Part shown: positions 30,604 through 32,110 of the stretch, in pieces | Numbering within the stretch: the stretch's first letter is position 1 | Layout: each line of letters starts with the position of its first letter | IMG/VR virus record: IMGVR_UViG_3300025280_000104 | Span: 1-32,110 of that record | DNA: 32,110 nt | Source: a virus | Reading direction: 5' to 3' (one strand) | Translations under genes and position numbers: made by a program | The notes under the pieces: model-generated | Told to the model about the DNA's origin: nothing | The model's input: the letters and a program-made list of their open reading frames with translations, nothing else | Databases searched by the model: none

Positions 30604-30827
30604 TGGGACATCTCCCCCCTGATTGCACTGGCGGCGTTGACGAGCCGTCGTGCAAATTCCATGATCTTGTGGTAGTCCGACATATAGCAGTCGCCATCGA
30701 GTTGTTGCATGGTGTCAAAAGAATCGCTCACCAGGTCATCGGCCAAAAGAATCCACTCTTCCGCCGTGACAGGCTTGTCGTAACCCCAGTTCAGGGTCTT
30801 TGGTTTGGGTGTCGGTTTTTTGGTCAT
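30600..30827 (-). CDS. First small protein of unit D, 75 aa
   Basis: I start it at the ATG at 30827, which has AAAGGAGA upstream; the frame continues upstream as far as 30902 but has no start signal there. The product starts MTKKPTPKPKTLNWGYDKPV and continues AEEWILLADDLVSDSFDTMQ, an N-terminal basic/proline stretch and a helical body. It follows the regulatory gap and is likely the first protein expressed from this unit. Function unknown. Confidence 0.75.
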   Translation of the reverse strand: MTKKPTPKPKTLNWGYDKPVTAEEWILLADDLVSDSFDTMQQLDGDCYMSDYHKIMEFARRLVNAASAIRGEMSQ

Positions 30828-30915
30828 CACTTTCTCCTTTCTGATGAGGGGGGAGTGTCGCACGATTTTCCATGGGGTGCAAGCCCTTTGTACACTCGTC
30901 ACGTATATACAGCCA

Positions 30916-30937
30916 TTTCAAAAAAAAGGTTTTGAAA
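30916..30937. repeat. AT-rich inverted repeat
   Basis: TTTCAAAA and TTTTGAAA form a perfect 8-bp stem separated by six bases. It is too AT-rich for a strong terminator and could be a protein-binding site or an easily melted element. Confidence 0.5.
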
Positions 30938-30959
30938 AATAAAAAATGGACGAAAAAGA

Positions 30960-31072
30960 GTGTAAAAGTGTAACAAGTGTCCGAAAACGTACTGTAAGTC
31001 GTTGAAATTTATAATATCACCTCGTTACACTGGCCGTTACACCCCGTTACAATTTGGTACGCTACGTTACAC
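30960..31072. repeat. Iteron-like CGTTACA repeats and inverted copies
   Basis: CGTTACA starts at 31023, 31035, 31045 and 31065, spaced 12, 10 and 20 bases, close to whole turns of the helix. The inverted core TGTAAC lies at 30969-30974. A longer inverted pair, AAAAGTGTAAC (30964-30974) and GTTACACTTTT (31066-31076), flanks the array. The layout resembles an iteron array for an initiator or regulator protein. Confidence 0.7.
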
Positions 31073-31097
31073 TTTTCTGGCCGAATCAGGAATTTGC

Positions 31098-31129
31098 CAA
31101 TTTTCAAAATTGAGCGTATTTTGAAATAC
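31098..31129. promoter_or_regulatory. Two adjacent operator-like palindromes
   Basis: CAATTTT-C-AAAATTG (31098-31112) and GTATTT-TG-AAATAC (31116-31129) are perfect palindromes, three bases apart, overlapping the -35 zone and spacer of the candidate promoter for the terminase unit. This layout fits repression or activation by a dimeric regulator. Confidence 0.55.
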
Positions 31130-31139
31130 CTTCTATATA
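31110..31139 (+). promoter_or_regulatory. Candidate promoter of terminase unit
   Basis: TTGAGC (31110-31115) and TATATA (31134-31139) are separated by 18 bases, matching bacterial sigma-70 elements at 4 of 6 positions each. The ATG of the small terminase gene follows 11 bases after the -10 element, so the leader would be very short. Confidence is limited because such AT-rich matches arise by chance. Confidence 0.35.
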
Positions 31140-31149
31140 GGGGCAACTC

Positions 31150-31734
31150 ATGAAACGACGTGTTGACACTAAAGCGGAAGAGATTGAAGAGGCATATGGC
31201 CGCAAGATCACCAATCGTCAGAAGACGTTTGCGCGGCACTATGTGGACGGACTGCACTCAAATGCGGAGTGCGCGAGGATGGCTGGATACTCCCAAAAGT
31301 ACGCTCGCATCCAAGCGTATAAACTTTTGAGCCAGACTTACTTTCCGCATGTCGCGGAGTTCATCGAGGAGTTACGCGAGGAACGCGAGCGAAAATACGG
31401 CGTGACCTTGATGGGTCAACTCAAGCGGCTGCGCGAGCTTTCGCTTGGCGCCGAAGATCAGGGACAGTTTTCGGCGGCGATAAATGCCGAGAAGACACGA
31501 TCCGCTCTTGGCGGACTCACGGTGGACAGGCGTGAGACAAACCACTTCCACGCGATTGAAAACATGAGTCGCGAGGAGATTGAAACGCGCCTTTCGGAGA
31601 TACGAAAGAACCACCCCAGTGCTTTTGTCGATGCAGACTTTAAGGTGATTGATGGCAACGCTGAAACCGGAAGCGAGCCTGTGGAAGAAACTGAAGGGGA
31701 AGCTACCCCCGCATTGGAACACCACACGGATTGA
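31150..31734 (+). CDS. terS: Terminase small subunit, 194 aa
   Basis: The N-terminal helix-turn-helix region (KITNRQKTFARHYVDGLHSN, 19-38, then ECARMAGYSQKYARIQAYKL) is the signature of Terminase_2-type small subunits, which recognise the packaging site and load the large subunit. Residues 70-140 are helical and charged, as needed for ring assembly. The C-terminal 30 residues are acidic and low complexity, and their DNA is also read as the start of the next gene. The large terminase would be expected downstream of the window. AGGGG upstream of the ATG is a weak ribosome-binding site. Confidence 0.88.
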   Translation: MKRRVDTKAEEIEEAYGRKITNRQKTFARHYVDGLHSNAECARMAGYSQKYARIQAYKLLSQTYFPHVAEFIEELREERERKYGVTLMGQLKRLRELSLGAEDQGQFSAAINAEKTRSALGGLTVDRRETNHFHAIENMSREEIETRLSEIRKNHPSAFVDADFKVIDGNAETGSEPVEETEGEATPALEHHTD

Positions 31735-32104
31735 AAACCGCGTAGGTGCCGGCGTTCCCGACGTTCATATATGTGCGGAGGGTGTTCCGTTCTGGCTGGA
31801 ACTCAAGACTACTAAAACATCTCGCGTTAATATCTCCTCTTCTCAAGTCGCTTGGAATTTTGCGTATGCCAAATCTGGCGGCGTAAGTTTCTTCCTTATT
31901 AGCCCCCTCTTGTCCCCGAACCTATATCTGTTTGACGGGGTCCACGGTCGGGAGCTCCTGGACCACGGTTTGCGAACTGGGCAGTCGGGGTCGGGGTCCG
32001 TGACCGCGGTCCCATGCCTGTGGTCGGGGTCGGACTGGTCGGGGTTGGTGGTCGGGATGCTCGAGGTCGCTCGAGGTCGGGTCGGGGGTCGGGGTCCGAG
32101 CTAG
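31652..32104 (+). CDS. VRR-NUC-like (Holliday-junction resolvase-type) nuclease, 150 aa
   Basis: The start is the ATG at 31652, preceded by AAGGTG; a TTG one codon earlier is an alternative. It lies 83 bases inside the terminase gene. The core has RIENRVGAGVPDVHI (26-40), FWLELKTTKTS (48-58) and SQVAWNFA (64-71), with E29, D37, E50, K52 and Q65 as likely catalytic residues of a PD-(D/E)xK nuclease of the VRR-NUC group. Proteins of this type in phages resolve branched DNA before packaging. From about residue 109 the sequence is Gly/Ser/Val/Arg-rich and is encoded by GGTCGGG-type repeats, so the C-terminus may be extended or rearranged relative to homologues. Confidence 0.87.
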   Translation: MATLKPEASLWKKLKGKLPPHWNTTRIENRVGAGVPDVHICAEGVPFWLELKTTKTSRVNISSSQVAWNFAYAKSGGVSFFLISPLLSPNLYLFDGVHGRELLDHGLRTGQSGSGSVTAVPCLWSGSDWSGLVVGMLEVARGRVGGRGPS

Positions 32105-32110
32105 GTCGGG
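31985..32110 (+). repeat. GGTCGGG-type G-rich repeat tract
   Basis: The last ~125 bases are built mainly of GGTC and TCGGGG words, with G runs of three to five at short intervals on the + strand and hardly any on the - strand. The tract covers the end of the nuclease gene and runs to the edge of the window. Confidence 0.85.

Larger units (their letters stand above)
30828..31149. promoter_or_regulatory. AT-rich divergent control region between units D and E
   Basis: 322 bases without a convincing gene. It holds, from left to right: a TATATAC element (30905-30910) facing unit D; an AT-rich inverted repeat (TTTCAAAA / TTTTGAAA, 30916-30937); GTGTAA and TGTAAC elements (30960-30974); TATAAT at 31010-31015; four direct CGTTACA repeats (31023-31072); two palindromes (31098-31129); and the promoter-like sequence before the small terminase gene. 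Both flanking genes read outward from it. Confidence 0.75.

Noticed and set aside
31010-31015. TATAAT as a stand-alone + strand promoter
   Set aside because: A perfect -10 word, but no acceptable -35 element 16-18 bases upstream; the - strand reading TATTAT has only a weak partner inside an iteron. Kept only as part of the control region.
1-32110. tRNA genes, CRISPR arrays, integrase or attachment sites
   Set aside because: Looked for and not seen. Short repeats present do not have CRISPR spacing, and no cloverleaf or integrase motif was recognised by eye.

Overview
The window looks like a fragment of a lytic, tailed double-stranded DNA phage, most like the marine podoviruses of the HMO-2011 type. 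Three things suggest this: a family A DNA polymerase with an active 3'-5' exonuclease domain, a run of very large internal virion proteins with A/Q/G-rich cores, and a marine-style tail-fibre motif (GDLQIYHDASNSYI). Genes are tightly packed, mostly with 1- to 4-base stop/start overlaps. I see no tRNA, rRNA, integrase, CRISPR array or insertion sequence. The host cannot be read from the sequence; a marine alphaproteobacterium is a guess from phage type. The genome is incomplete here: large terminase, portal, scaffold and major capsid genes are absent and would be expected between the right end (small terminase) and the left end (tail).

Layout: (A) 1-16608, + strand, is the late virion unit: tail fibre and adhesin-like proteins, a 763-aa tail protein, small structural proteins, three or four large internal/ejection proteins, an M15 peptidase endolysin, and two late proteins, one with an HExxH metalloprotease motif. 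(B) 23877-16612, - strand, is the replication unit, in transcription order: two conserved phage proteins, an ssDNA-binding-like protein, an archaeo-eukaryotic-type primase, an XF1762-like protein, a UvrD-like SF1 helicase and DNA polymerase. (C) 23986-26807, + strand, is an SNF2-type helicase overlapping a PD-(D/E)xK nuclease, followed by a winged-helix protein, a ribbon-helix-helix-like protein and a small unknown. (D) 30827-26873, - strand, is a chain of 13 small, overlapping, probably early genes, several too short for routine calling (28, 45, 46, 46 and 57 aa), including two single-span membrane peptides and two zinc-ribbon proteins. (E) 31150-end, + strand, is the small terminase subunit overlapping a VRR-NUC-like nuclease whose 3' end runs into GGTCGGG-type repeats.

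Units B and C diverge from a 108-base gap with a perfect 6-3-6 inverted repeat. Units D and E diverge from a 322-base AT-rich gap with four direct CGTTACA repeats, inverted copies, two adjacent palindromes and a plausible promoter; this gap is the best candidate for an origin or master control region. Units A and B converge with only three bases between their stop codons.

Most interesting for follow-up are the tiny membrane-protein cassette in unit D, the iteron/palindrome region, the SSB-like acidic tips on both the primase and the SSB-like protein, the leucine at the polymerase position equivalent to E. coli Phe762, and an exact 21-base duplication of a ribosome-binding/start region.
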